Assembly (NCBI GenBank): GCA_937889535.1
Contig: CALBZW010000006.1
Coordinates: 1-35,874 of the forward strand
DNA length: 35,874 bases
Direction: 5' to 3'
DNA from: an uncultured Candidatus Saccharibacteria bacterium
GTDB lineage: Bacteria > Patescibacteriota > Saccharimonadia > Saccharimonadales > Saccharimonadaceae
Shown here: piece after piece, positions 7,441 through 13,967 of the stretch
Layout of the letters: each line of letters begins with the position of its first letter
Numbering within the stretch: the stretch's first letter is position 1
Translations under genes and position numbers: made by a program
Notes under the pieces: model-generated
Seen by the model: the letters and a program-made list of their open reading frames with translations, nothing else
What the model was told of the DNA's origin: nothing
Database searches by the model: none

Positions 7441-7490
7441 GAAAGAATATGCACTTCCTCGGTAAATATGCTATAATAAAGGTGTTCTAG
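7170..7490 (+). pseudogene. C-terminal lectin-fold fragment, cassette 3
   Basis: The core reads FVRSGYIRLQDGQANNVG, SRTAYS, AYYLNSNPTNVNPSNANN and RYYGFPLRW. Where copies 1 and 2 end with RCL and a stop, this copy reads RWGGRGAVP and continues 25 residues beyond the shared 3' box, so its 3' end is altered. The only start is a TTG at 7170. It is likely a decayed or silent copy. Confidence 0.4.
7472..7477 (+). promoter_or_regulatory. Extended -10 promoter of folded RNA E1
   Basis: TATG-C-TATAAT, five bases before the outer stem of the folded RNA at 7482. Confidence 0.6.
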
Positions 7491-7631
7491 ATTTCAAAAT
7501 CTGTAAACAGGTTTGCCGCATCACAAGATGTAGCAGCCAATTAAGCCCCGTGTGGAGCACTCGCTCCCAGATGGCTTGATTGCCTGTCTGCAGAAAATGA
7601 AGTCTAGAACACTCCATAGCGAGTGTTCCAC
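7482..7631 (+). ncRNA. Folded RNA E1: long rod with loop-to-downstream pairing
   Basis: The arms 7482-7511 and 7583-7612 pair over 30 positions with only an A-rich internal loop and one mismatch. The ends are GTGTTCTAGA and TCTAGAACAC. Inside are a small hairpin (7518-7531, ACAA loop) and an apical stem 7539-7547/7573-7581. Its loop segment 7552-7565 is complementary to 7618-7631 over 14 nt with one G-U. The 3' arm end can instead pair with 7621-7628 (GAACACTC/GAGTGTTC). These options exclude each other, as in a riboswitch or attenuator. It may be a leader of the membrane protein at 7673 or a free RNA. A second -10 at 7653-7658 favours the latter. Confidence 0.6.
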
Positions 7632-7652
7632 TTGGTTTATGGGTAATAGAAA

Positions 7653-7658
7653 TATAAT
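7653..7658 (+). promoter_or_regulatory. Second -10 box before the gene at 7673
   Basis: TATAAT fifteen bases before the ATG at 7673. A transcript from here would have a very short leader with only a weak GGAG at 7659-7662. Confidence 0.45.
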
Positions 7659-7672
7659 GGAGAGTCAAAAAA

Positions 7673-8065
7673 ATGAATCATCCCGAGTCAACTTCTAATA
7701 ATAAAGATAATTCTAAATATCCATTGCCGGCCGGAGTTGGCGTTTGGTTCGTGTTTCTTATAATAACATCCATCGGGTATTGCCGCACATGGGTTGGGTG
7801 GCCTATTGTTATTCTTAACTTAGTTGAACTTTATTGGATATTCTATAGGTATAAGTTCGGAAAAAGGATCGTAATTATAGCTAGCTACATATTTGCGGGA
7901 ATTTTTACGGTAATAGGAATATGTGCTACCGTGGACGCAGCGAGAACTAATACTCTATCCTCTCTATACCTTGGGCTTTGCGGATTGCTAATGGCAAGCT
8001 GTTATTGCTTGATCGGAGTTTATTTTCAGTCATCCAAATACATCAAGAAAGCATTATATAAATAA
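7673..8065 (+). CDS. Small four-helix membrane protein, unknown function
   Basis: 130 residues. A polar N-terminus (Ser/Asn-rich, residues 1-17) is followed by four hydrophobic segments (about 20-37, 44-58, 65-83 and 94-114) and a basic C-terminus. No motif is recognised. It looks more AT-rich than its neighbours and stands alone between folded RNA E1 and the hairpins at 8212. Together with E1 it may be an accessory cargo unit. ATG at 7673 is the only plausible start. Confidence 0.65.
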   Translation: MNHPESTSNNKDNSKYPLPAGVGVWFVFLIITSIGYCRTWVGWPIVILNLVELYWIFYRYKFGKRIVIIASYIFAGIFTVIGICATVDAARTNTLSSLYLGLCGLLMASCYCLIGVYFQSSKYIKKALYK

Positions 8066-8280
8066 TATCGAGATATAGTAAAATTTTAAATCTCAATCGG
8101 GCTGGGTTTGGATTTCTCGTAGTGGGCGGAAACTTCACTCACTGCGTTCGTTCATGGATTGGGGACGGAAAACTTCGCACCTTCGGTGCTCAGCGGTCGG
8201 GCGTCGGCTCAGAAACTCCCGCATTAAATGAGGGAGTTTCATTCGCCTCCTACGACCTAGAACCGGTTCCCGGTTCTTTT
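8066..8280 (+). terminator. Gene-free stretch with two strong hairpins
   Basis: No convincing ORF. GAAACTCCC (8212-8220) pairs perfectly with GGGAGTTTC (8232-8240). GAACCGG (8260-8266) pairs with CCGGTTC (8270-8276), followed by four T, a plausible terminator for the gene ending at 8065. Short hairpins such as GCACC/GGTGC near 8180 suggest the stretch could also hold an RNA, but I see no promoter for one. Confidence 0.5.
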
Positions 8281-8290
8281 CCACTCCAAT

Positions 8291-8339
8291 AAAAACCAGC
8301 GTTTTGTCGCAGACCTACGGTCAGCGTCAAAACGCTGGT
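8291..8339 (-). terminator. Terminator of tRNA-Phe
   Basis: A 12-bp perfect stem (ACCAGCGTTTTG at 8295-8306 with its complement at 8328-8339) followed on the minus strand by a T-run. The upstream arm overlaps the CCA end of tRNA-Phe, so tRNA and terminator folding compete. Confidence 0.85.
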
Positions 8340-8411
8340 GGTTCCGGGCGGACTTGAACCGTCGACACAAGGCTCTTCAGGCCTCTGCTCTACCAACTGA
8401 GCTACAGAACC
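8336..8411 (-). tRNA. tRNA-Phe (GAA)
   Basis: On the minus strand acceptor GGTTCTG pairs with CGGAACC (one wobble), the discriminator is A and CCA is encoded at 8338-8336. The anticodon loop CTGAAGA gives GAA. The D arm is GCTCAGTTGGTAGAGC and the T loop TTCAAGT. Confidence 0.96.
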
Positions 8412-8485
8412 ATACGTATCTATATTAACACACTTTTTGCGAAAAATAAACCCCCAGTCGAAACTGCGGGCTTATTTCATGGCCT

Positions 8486-9055
8486 TTATGCCTCCGGAGG
8501 TTTGTCATAATGCAAGACGGCACGAACCGGAACATCTGCCGGAAGCTGAAAAACGCCGCGCGGCAAATAATCCAAACTGGCCAAAGCCGCAACGCCGACC
8601 AATCGAGCACCAGTGCGCTGAACGAGACGGACGAGTGCCGCGGTCATTTGACCAGTAGCGATAACGCTATTAACGATTAGTACTTTGCCATTGGCATCCA
8701 ATTTGTTGGCTTCAAGCTCCAGCGTACGCGTTCCCTGCGGGGACTGATAATCCTCGCAAATCGCCCGATAAGGTAAACCACTCAGCCGACGGGCCAAGAC
8801 AATTTCCTTGCCATACTCCAGCGCCAGAGGCTGGGCGTAAAGCCAAGCGTCGCCTTCGACAGCCACGATCGTGTCGTAGCTATGCTTATCAAAGAGCGAT
8901 TTCATGCCGTCGTAAGCGGTCATGTTGACCATATGCGGCGATACCACTGACGCAATATCCAGATAGCCAACGCCAGGTTGCTCTCCCTTAAAAAAGCGAA
9001 TATGTTTCAATAACAACTCTTCCTGACATTTCATAAATTTTTGATGCGTATTCAT
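8486..9055 (-). CDS. Phosphoribosyltransferase-like protein (Apt type)
   Basis: 189 residues from the ATG at 9055, which has AGGGGG about 9 nt upstream. An ATG at 9079 is possible but lies before that site. The length and order fit type I phosphoribosyltransferases of the adenine type: an N-terminal hood, VEGDAWLYAQPLALEYG, and the PRPP loop at about 130-145. That loop reads VLIVNSVIATGQMTAA, whereas active enzymes have two acidic residues (DD or ED) where NS stands here. It may be a weak enzyme or a nucleotide sensor. A long folded leader precedes it. Confidence 0.7.
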   Translation of the reverse strand: MNTHQKFMKCQEELLLKHIRFFKGEQPGVGYLDIASVVSPHMVNMTAYDGMKSLFDKHSYDTIVAVEGDAWLYAQPLALEYGKEIVLARRLSGLPYRAICEDYQSPQGTRTLELEANKLDANGKVLIVNSVIATGQMTAALVRLVQRTGARLVGVAALASLDYLPRGVFQLPADVPVRAVLHYDKPPEA

Positions 9056-9201
9056 GCGCGCATCCCCCTTTCTCCTCATTGATTTATCAGAGATAAGTCA
9101 ATGGCTAATTAGCCATGTCAAGGTGCGATCAGTGTTTAAGCTGACATTTTCACCTCGCATGGCGACACTACAGATAATGCCTCTATTTGAGGTTCATTAT
9201 C
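9056..9201 (-). promoter_or_regulatory. Folded 5' leader of the phosphoribosyltransferase-like gene
   Basis: About 140 nt between promoter and start. Reading leftward: a GATAATG/CATTATC hairpin with an inner CCTC/GAGG stem (9173-9201), a hairpin closed by GCCATG/CATGGC and AGGTG/CACCT (9112-9163), a perfect palindrome ATGGCTAATTAGCCAT (9101-9116) that shares its bases with the previous stem, and a TTGA/TCAA plus TATC/GATA hairpin just before the ribosome site. The shared bases make two of the stems mutually exclusive. It matches no purine or PRPP riboswitch core that I can recognise. Confidence 0.5.
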
Positions 9202-9230
9202 AGTATAGCACAGGTTACGATTTTTGTCAA
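9202..9230 (-). promoter_or_regulatory. Promoter of the phosphoribosyltransferase-like gene
   Basis: Minus strand TTGACA (rc of 9225-9230), 17-nt spacer, TATACT (rc of 9202-9207). The -35 overlaps the stop codon of the DUF2335-like gene. Confidence 0.8.
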
Positions 9231-9709
9231 GCCTCTCGGCGACCATACAATGTAACACCAACCAAAGCCGCGGCGTCAATCAAAATCAGAATCAGCCCAG
9301 CAAGTTCGCTACCCTGGAGAAGGAGCATGCCGCCGAGAATACCGATACTAAGCGCAAGGACGAAGCCGATAATGGTGCGAACTTGGCCGGATTTAATTTC
9401 GGATTCCAGGGCGCGGCGCTCAGTCGCCTCGCGATGAGCGGCGCGCTGCTCGGCGAGTTCAATCAAGCGTTCCGCGCCTCCGGGGACGATTTTCTCGTAC
9501 TTGGCTAACTCCTCTGGGGATGGGAGGCCCTCGAAGATTGAACTCGCCGAAGGCGCCGGAGACGTCGCAGGCATCGCAGATGCCGAAGATTCCGGAGGCG
9601 CCACGGGCGGCGTGGCTTCAGCCGACGCCGCCCGACCTGCGCCCGAACGCTCCGCGGTAACGGATTTAGATCTAGTTTTGGTAGTGGACTGCGTTTTTGA
9701 GCTAGCCAT
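9227..9709 (-). CDS. DUF2335-like membrane protein
   Basis: 160 residues. The N-terminal 60 are a disordered Ser/Ala/Pro/Thr-rich tail. The rest matches the DUF2335 layout: LPSPEELAKYEKIVPGGAERLIELAEQ, a helical AHREATERRALESEIKSGQ, then two closely spaced membrane segments (about 112-130 and 134-153). DUF2335 proteins have no established function. The ATG at 9709 is preceded by GAGGAGAAAATT. It lies downstream of glyA in the same direction, with a large palindrome between them. Confidence 0.75.
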   Translation of the reverse strand: MASSKTQSTTKTRSKSVTAERSGAGRAASAEATPPVAPPESSASAMPATSPAPSASSIFEGLPSPEELAKYEKIVPGGAERLIELAEQRAAHREATERRALESEIKSGQVRTIIGFVLALSIGILGGMLLLQGSELAGLILILIDAAALVGVTLYGRREA

Positions 9710-9787
9710 GAATTTTCTCCTCTATGTCTGCTTGCGCGGATGCCCACCACCGCTAGTTAATATTCTAAATACCCACCATTTTGCTTT

Positions 9788-9821
9788 TTTGCATTACATT
9801 GTACATACATTGTAATGCAAA
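9788..9821. promoter_or_regulatory. 11-bp palindrome between glyA and the DUF2335-like gene
   Basis: TTTGCATTACA (9788-9798) and its exact complement (9811-9821) are separated by 12 nt. The spacer and arms also contain ACATTGTA twice in direct repeat. Neither strand has a proper T-run after it, so an operator upstream of the DUF2335-like gene is as likely as a terminator of glyA. Confidence 0.45.
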
Positions 9822-9835
9822 TATCTTACATACTA

Positions 9836-11161
9836 TTACTGCTTAATCCCTGGTACTGGGAACTTGAGCGCAGTACTGCGGACTTCGTCGCGGATACCGT
9901 CGAGCTCGGCGCGATGTGCATTTAGCCCGTCTTCATTCCCTGCTGCGACGCAAATGTCAACGACACGATGCATCCAATCGGCGAGCTGTCGCATCTCTGC
10001 TACACCAAGACCACGAGTGGTCATGGCTGGTGTGCCAAGTCGGACGCCGGATGGACGGAAAGCCGCGCCCTTGTCGCCCGGTAGAGAGTTCGCATTCAAA
10101 GTCAAGCCGACCTGATCGAGCGCCGCCTCGTAAAACTTGCCGTCAATGCCGAAGCTGCCCTGGACATTGACGAGGATAAGATGATTCTCAGTGCCGCCAC
10201 CTTGAAGCTGGAAGCCGCGCTCCATCAGCTCCGCCGCGAGAACTTTGGCATTCTCAACGATATTCTTCGCATAAACCTGGAACTCCGGCTGCAAATCTTC
10301 GCCGAACGCCACGGCCTTCGCCGCAATGACATGTTCCAGTGGGCCACCTTGCGTGCCCGGGAAGACCGCCCGGTCGATCAAAGTCGGGATATTTTCTAGT
10401 GTATGCTCGCACTTTTTCAGAGGATTGCCAACCTTCCCCATACTCATAATCAAACCGCCACGTGGGCCACGCAAAGTCTTGTGTGTCGTGCTAGTCATGA
10501 CATGGAAACCATGTTCAAGCGGGTTCGGATGAACGCCACCCGCAATCAATCCGGCGACATGCGCCATGTCGGCCATAAGCAAAATCTCTTCGCCAGTTTC
10601 CTGACTCACCGCCTCAGCAATCTGCTTCACGCGGTCAAAATCTGGCAATTTCATGAAAGCGGAATAGCCGACCAAGATCAGCTTCGGATGATGTTCATGG
10701 GCAAGTTTTTCCAGTTCGTCATAATCAATATCACCCTCCGCCGTCACACCATAACCGACGAAATTATAAATCTTTGCGCTGCGAGTCACCGGAGAGCCGT
10801 GGGTCAAATGACCGCCGGCCGGGAGCGCCATGGCGAGGACGGTGTCACCGGGTTGTAGCCAGGCGAAATAAACCGCTTCGTTCGCATTCGCACCGGAGTG
10901 GGGCTGAACGTTCGCATGATCAGCATGGAAAAGCTGTTTCGCGCGGTCGATGGCAAGATTCTCAATCTGGTCGACGTTTTCATTGCCGCCATAGTAACGC
11001 TTGCCGGGGTAGCCCTCGCTGTATTTATTAGTCAAAACTGAGCCCATGGCCTCCAAAACTGCGCTAGAGACGTAATTTTCGCTCGGGATAAGTTCCAAGC
11101 CTTCGCTCTGGCGACGCTGTTCGGCAGCAATAATCTCAAAAACTGGGTCTTTAGTTGTCAT
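9836..11161 (-). CDS. glyA: Serine hydroxymethyltransferase
   Basis: 441 residues. A PLP enzyme that interconverts serine and glycine while loading or unloading tetrahydrofolate. Signatures: LIPSENYVSSAVLEAMGS, KYSEGYPGKRYYGGNENVDQ, PHSGANANEAVYFAWLQPGD, and the PLP-lysine region VMTSTTHKTLRGPRGG with Lys228. The length is normal for a bacterial enzyme. The ATG at 11161 has a textbook AGGAGGT upstream. The promoter is about 75 nt upstream, back to back with that of the CHAP-like gene. Confidence 0.97.
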   Translation of the reverse strand: MTTKDPVFEIIAAEQRRQSEGLELIPSENYVSSAVLEAMGSVLTNKYSEGYPGKRYYGGNENVDQIENLAIDRAKQLFHADHANVQPHSGANANEAVYFAWLQPGDTVLAMALPAGGHLTHGSPVTRSAKIYNFVGYGVTAEGDIDYDELEKLAHEHHPKLILVGYSAFMKLPDFDRVKQIAEAVSQETGEEILLMADMAHVAGLIAGGVHPNPLEHGFHVMTSTTHKTLRGPRGGLIMSMGKVGNPLKKCEHTLENIPTLIDRAVFPGTQGGPLEHVIAAKAVAFGEDLQPEFQVYAKNIVENAKVLAAELMERGFQLQGGGTENHLILVNVQGSFGIDGKFYEAALDQVGLTLNANSLPGDKGAAFRPSGVRLGTPAMTTRGLGVAEMRQLADWMHRVVDICVAAGNEDGLNAHRAELDGIRDEVRSTALKFPVPGIKQ

Positions 11162-11238
11162 GTAATACCTCCTAGATTGAATAAACGATTATCTGAGATT
11201 ATGCTGAATTAAACCATACCTATACTCCACTTTTGTCT

Positions 11239-11244
11239 ATTGTA
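11239..11244 (-). promoter_or_regulatory. -10 box of glyA
   Basis: TACAAT on the minus strand with a GTGC extension. The -35 is poor. It lies about 30 bp from the divergent promoter at 11272. Confidence 0.55.
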
Positions 11245-11271
11245 GCACGTTCCCGAGCGAGGCGAGAAGTC

Positions 11272-11300
11272 TTGACTTTTTACGTAATGTGTGCTATAAT
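11272..11300 (+). promoter_or_regulatory. Promoter of the CHAP-like gene
   Basis: TTGACT (11272-11277), 17-nt spacer, TATAAT (11295-11300) with the TGTGC extension. Confidence 0.85.
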
Positions 11301-11351
11301 GAAGGTATGGCTCGGTTTTTGCTGGGCAAAATTCATTTTGGAGGTGGTTCT

Positions 11352-11963
11352 TTGAAATTTTTAACAATTTTAGCAAATTTCTTTGCAAGGTATTCGGTAA
11401 CGCGATGGAATAAGATTCGGGTACTGAGAGGTGCTTGCCGGGCGGCTTATCGGGGGATGGGTAATATCTATATTGACCGGCGAAAGAAAAGACATCCTTA
11501 TTACGGAGAGACAGTGAACACTTATCCGTGGCCGTATTCCGATCCGAATTTCGCGCCCTGGGAGGAGGACGACCGTGAAGAGTCTTATACCCTGATTACA
11601 GACCCGGCGAATTTCGTCATTCGGCGTAGCACCAGCTATGTCGCTTGGAAGATCTTCGAGCTGACGGGGCGGTGGCCGCTGGAGCGCGGCAATGAGGGCA
11701 AAATCTTCCATGCCAAGTATTGGCAGGAATTCCTGCGGCTGAACGGATACGGTAAGATCGTAACGCAGCCGGAACGCGGACATTATTATGTCGGAATTAT
11801 TCCCAGTGAGGGAGAATTTGGCAAAGTAGTTTGGTTCGAGGGGTTAAGCCCGCTAAGTTGCTCGGATTTGCCGATTTACACGGTGTCAACTTATACTGAT
11901 TTCAAGTATCAGACGAACTATAATTATGATGCCAAGAAAGCGATCTGGGTGGAAATTTGCTGA
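11352..11963 (+). CDS. CHAP-like protein lacking catalytic residues
   Basis: 203 residues from a TTG at 11352, chosen because GGAGGTGG lies 7 nt upstream. An ATG at 11307 coincides with the transcription start and would be a leaderless alternative adding 15 residues. The C-terminal half follows the CHAP peptidoglycan amidase/peptidase pattern, aligned by eye as STSYVAWKIFELTGRWP, then PERGHYYVGI, then GEFGKVVWFEG. Active members have Cys in place of the first Ser (CTSYVAW) and His where Lys stands in GK. Both catalytic residues are thus replaced, so it probably binds rather than cuts. Two alternative starts and no clear signal peptide. Confidence 0.6.
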   Translation: MKFLTILANFFARYSVTRWNKIRVLRGACRAAYRGMGNIYIDRRKKRHPYYGETVNTYPWPYSDPNFAPWEEDDREESYTLITDPANFVIRRSTSYVAWKIFELTGRWPLERGNEGKIFHAKYWQEFLRLNGYGKIVTQPERGHYYVGIIPSEGEFGKVVWFEGLSPLSCSDLPIYTVSTYTDFKYQTNYNYDAKKAIWVEIC

Positions 11964-11971
11964 AAGGAGTG

Positions 11972-12000
11972 AGAGCTGGCCGCAGGGTTGGCTCTTTTTA
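11972..12000 (+). terminator. Terminator after the CHAP-like gene
   Basis: GAGAGC (11971-11976) pairs with GCTCTT (11991-11996) and a T-run follows, 8 bp past the stop codon. Confidence 0.65.
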
Positions 12001-12033
12001 TGGCGGAAGGTTTTATTTTTAGCGGGATTGTGT

Positions 12034-12039
12034 TATACT
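12034..12039 (+). promoter_or_regulatory. -10 box of tRNA-Ala
   Basis: TATACT with a TGTG extension, ten bases before the tRNA. Confidence 0.5.
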
Positions 12040-12048
12040 GGTCGCAAT

Positions 12049-12124
12049 GGGGACGTAGCTCATCTGGTAGAGCGCGGCATTCGCATTGCCGAGGTGGTCG
12101 GTTCGAGTCCGATCGTCTCCACCA
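12049..12124 (+). tRNA. tRNA-Ala (CGC)
   Basis: Acceptor GGGGACG pairs with CGTCTCC (one G-U), and CCA is encoded at 12122-12124. The anticodon stem CGGCA/TGCCG closes TTCGCAT, giving CGC. The 115 bp between it and tRNA-Thr hold a TATAAT at about 12132 and no gene. Confidence 0.95.
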
Positions 12125-12238
12125 TTCGACTCGCTATAATGGGTCACTTTGGTTTTTCGGAGCCTCGCTCGTCTGAAGACGCGCTTCGTCTCCTCAAAAT
12201 CCAAATTGCCGCCATTCTAGCATCGTCTCTAGCTTCGT

Positions 12239-12422
<184 letters not shown>

Positions 12423-13262
12423 TTAAGTGGAGTGATATTTTTTGTATTGCTCCTCTAAATCATTGTCTACCACATGAGCATACATCATCGTCGTATCTAG
12501 CGATCTGTGCCCCATCATGGCGCTTAAATACCTCATATTACCGTTGTTCCGTAAGAAATTCGTGGCATAGCTATGGCGCAGAGTATGCGGCGTTACATGT
12601 TTTACGATTCCTGCCCTACGTGCGGCGTTTTTGACTAATAGCTCTACGTTAGTTCTGGTCATCCGCTCCTGAGATTGGAATGACACGACTAAAGCATTAG
12701 AACGGTCTTTCCTTGCTTCAAGATATTGCTCCATGAGTTTTTCAGTGCGCGAGTCAATAAAACATAATCTAACCTTCCCTCCTTTGCCAGTAACGGTAAA
12801 CTTACGCTGATAAATTTGGTCTCGGTTGAGGCTGGTAAATTCAGCCAATCGGATTCCGGAGCTATATAGCAATGAGATGACGAATTTAGCTCTTAAATTA
12901 GGCGCGCTACTAATCATTCTCGACACTTCCTCCTCCGTCAAAAATGTGGGGTTGGCATCCGCTCTCTGAGGCACTGGCACTAAATCCACATCGACCACCG
13001 CTATTCCTCGGGACTGGCAATAAGCGAGTACCCTACGTAATTTTATGATATATCCGCGCACGGTGTTCGATGATCTTGTTTTGTTAATACATTCTACCCA
13101 CCTCCGAATATCCTCTATAGTTAAGCTCTCTATAGTTTTATTCTTGAAGAAAGCTGATAGATTTTTGGAAACATAATCGTGTGTTTCCTCTGTTCTGGGA
13201 GACTGCCTACGCATCCGCATGTAATCATTCTTATACATATTGAATGCTTCCGAAATTAACAT
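12423..13262 (-). CDS. int: Phage tyrosine integrase (XerC/D type)
   Basis: 279 residues with an N-terminal SAM-like core-binding domain (about 1-90) and a catalytic domain. Catalytic residues are visible as R138 (SSGIRLAEF), K160 in TGKGGK, H226-T-L-R229, H252 (MMGHRSLDTT) and the nucleophile Y261 (MMYAHV). It is expected to integrate and excise the phage at tRNA-Thr, and is the only recombinase in view that could also invert the nearby receptor-binding segment. The ATG at 13262 has GGGAGGAGT upstream, but that ribosome site is locked in a hairpin. Confidence 0.95.
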   Translation of the reverse strand: MLISEAFNMYKNDYMRMRRQSPRTEETHDYVSKNLSAFFKNKTIESLTIEDIRRWVECINKTRSSNTVRGYIIKLRRVLAYCQSRGIAVVDVDLVPVPQRADANPTFLTEEEVSRMISSAPNLRAKFVISLLYSSGIRLAEFTSLNRDQIYQRKFTVTGKGGKVRLCFIDSRTEKLMEQYLEARKDRSNALVVSFQSQERMTRTNVELLVKNAARRAGIVKHVTPHTLRHSYATNFLRNNGNMRYLSAMMGHRSLDTTMMYAHVVDNDLEEQYKKYHST

Positions 13263-13268
13263 AAAAAT

Positions 13269-13311
13269 ACTCCTCCCACCGCTTAAGGTTTGATATTGCG
13301 AGGGGAGGAGT
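13269..13311 (-). promoter_or_regulatory. Hairpin sequestering the integrase ribosome-binding site
   Basis: On the minus strand ACTCCTCCC (rc of 13303-13311) pairs perfectly over 9 bp with GGGAGGAGT (rc of 13269-13277), the integrase Shine-Dalgarno sequence. The loop is 25 nt. Translation from the upstream read-through transcript would be blocked unless the hairpin is opened. Confidence 0.65.
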
Positions 13312-13328
13312 TGAACCTTTTTGAGATA

Positions 13329-13703
13329 TTAGGCTGCCGAGTAGGCGTGGCGATAGTATTGCCGCTTCGCCTTTTGTTCCTGGTAAAGTCGTGATTTTAC
13401 CAGTTGTTTGTAGCAGAGCTTATTAAACCGTGCTGCCGGACATCTTATTCCTGGCTGAGTCGCCATTTTAAGCGCCCAATCAATGTAGTTGCTGCTAATA
13501 AATCGTGCTACGTCACAAAATAGTGCGCGACCGGCGTCTGAGCCAAGTTGCTTAACGATGTCGTCTACTCTGGCATCGACTAGTTCTTCCGCTAGCGCCT
13601 CTTTCCTAATTGCTCCACTCAATGTCATTGTCATTGGAGATTTCTTTAGAAATCTACCATTGCCATTGTCAATGAGTTCATTGATTCCCTGTACGCTCCC
13701 CAT
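13329..13703 (-). CDS. Phage protein of unknown function next to int
   Basis: 124 residues, mostly helical with a very basic C-terminus (KLCYKQLVKSRLYQEQKAKR). ATG at 13703 with AGGAGGT upstream. No domain is recognised. Its position upstream of int in one transcript, behind two terminators, fits a regulator or excision-type factor, but this is only context. A 26-nt stretch of its coding sequence (13525-13550) recurs in the same orientation in the leader region at 13819-13844. Confidence 0.6.
   Translation of the reverse strand: MGSVQGINELIDNGNGRFLKKSPMTMTLSGAIRKEALAEELVDARVDDIVKQLGSDAGRALFCDVARFISSNYIDWALKMATQPGIRCPAARFNKLCYKQLVKSRLYQEQKAKRQYYRHAYSAA
13525..13550 (+). repeat. 26-nt direct repeat, copy inside the 124-aa gene
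   Basis: Identical to 13819-13844. The shared part begins GCGCGACCGGCGTCTGAGCC. Confidence 0.85.
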
Positions 13704-13730
13704 ATCTACCTCCTGTTAAATTATTACACC

Positions 13731-13762
13731 AAAAAGCCCGACCGCTCGTCATCACGGCTTTT
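13731..13762 (-). terminator. Second terminator in the int leader
   Basis: AAAAGCC (13732-13738) pairs with GGCTTTT (13756-13762). On the minus strand the stem is followed by a T-rich stretch. It lies 28 bp before the 124-aa gene. Confidence 0.5.
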
Positions 13763-13818
13763 GGTTGTTTGCTTTCGTGGGTTCACAAAAACATTATGTA
13801 CGGTTAGACGTGATTCGA

Positions 13819-13844
13819 GCGCGACCGGCGTCTGAGCCAAGTTG
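13819..13844 (+). repeat. 26-nt direct repeat, copy in the leader
   Basis: Identical to 13525-13550, 294 bp away, and located between the two terminators. Confidence 0.85.
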
Positions 13845-13858
13845 TACCTATGGAGCCT

Positions 13859-13893
13859 AAAAAGCCCCAACCTCTCATCGAGAGGCGGGGCTT
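13859..13893 (-). terminator. First terminator in the int leader
   Basis: AAGCCCC/GGGGCTT and CCTCTC/GAGAGG stems stacked with a short loop, followed on the minus strand by TTTTT. It lies only about 20 nt downstream of the start of the transcript from 13918-13946. Confidence 0.8.
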
Positions 13894-13917
13894 CAAAGTT
13901 CGTTATCTTATGCTTCT

Positions 13918-13946
13918 ATAATAGCGCACTTTAGTCTCATTGTCAA
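13918..13946 (-). promoter_or_regulatory. Promoter reading toward the 124-aa gene and int
   Basis: Minus strand TTGACA (rc of 13941-13946), 17-nt spacer, TATTAT (rc of 13918-13923). Two terminators follow before the first gene, an attenuation layout. Confidence 0.75.
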
Positions 13947-13967
13947 TAGTGGCTAGTCTACTTTTCA

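Noticed and set aside
8066..8280. A protein gene or known RNA in this gap
   Set aside because: Frames are short and closed, and I could not match the hairpins to any RNA family.
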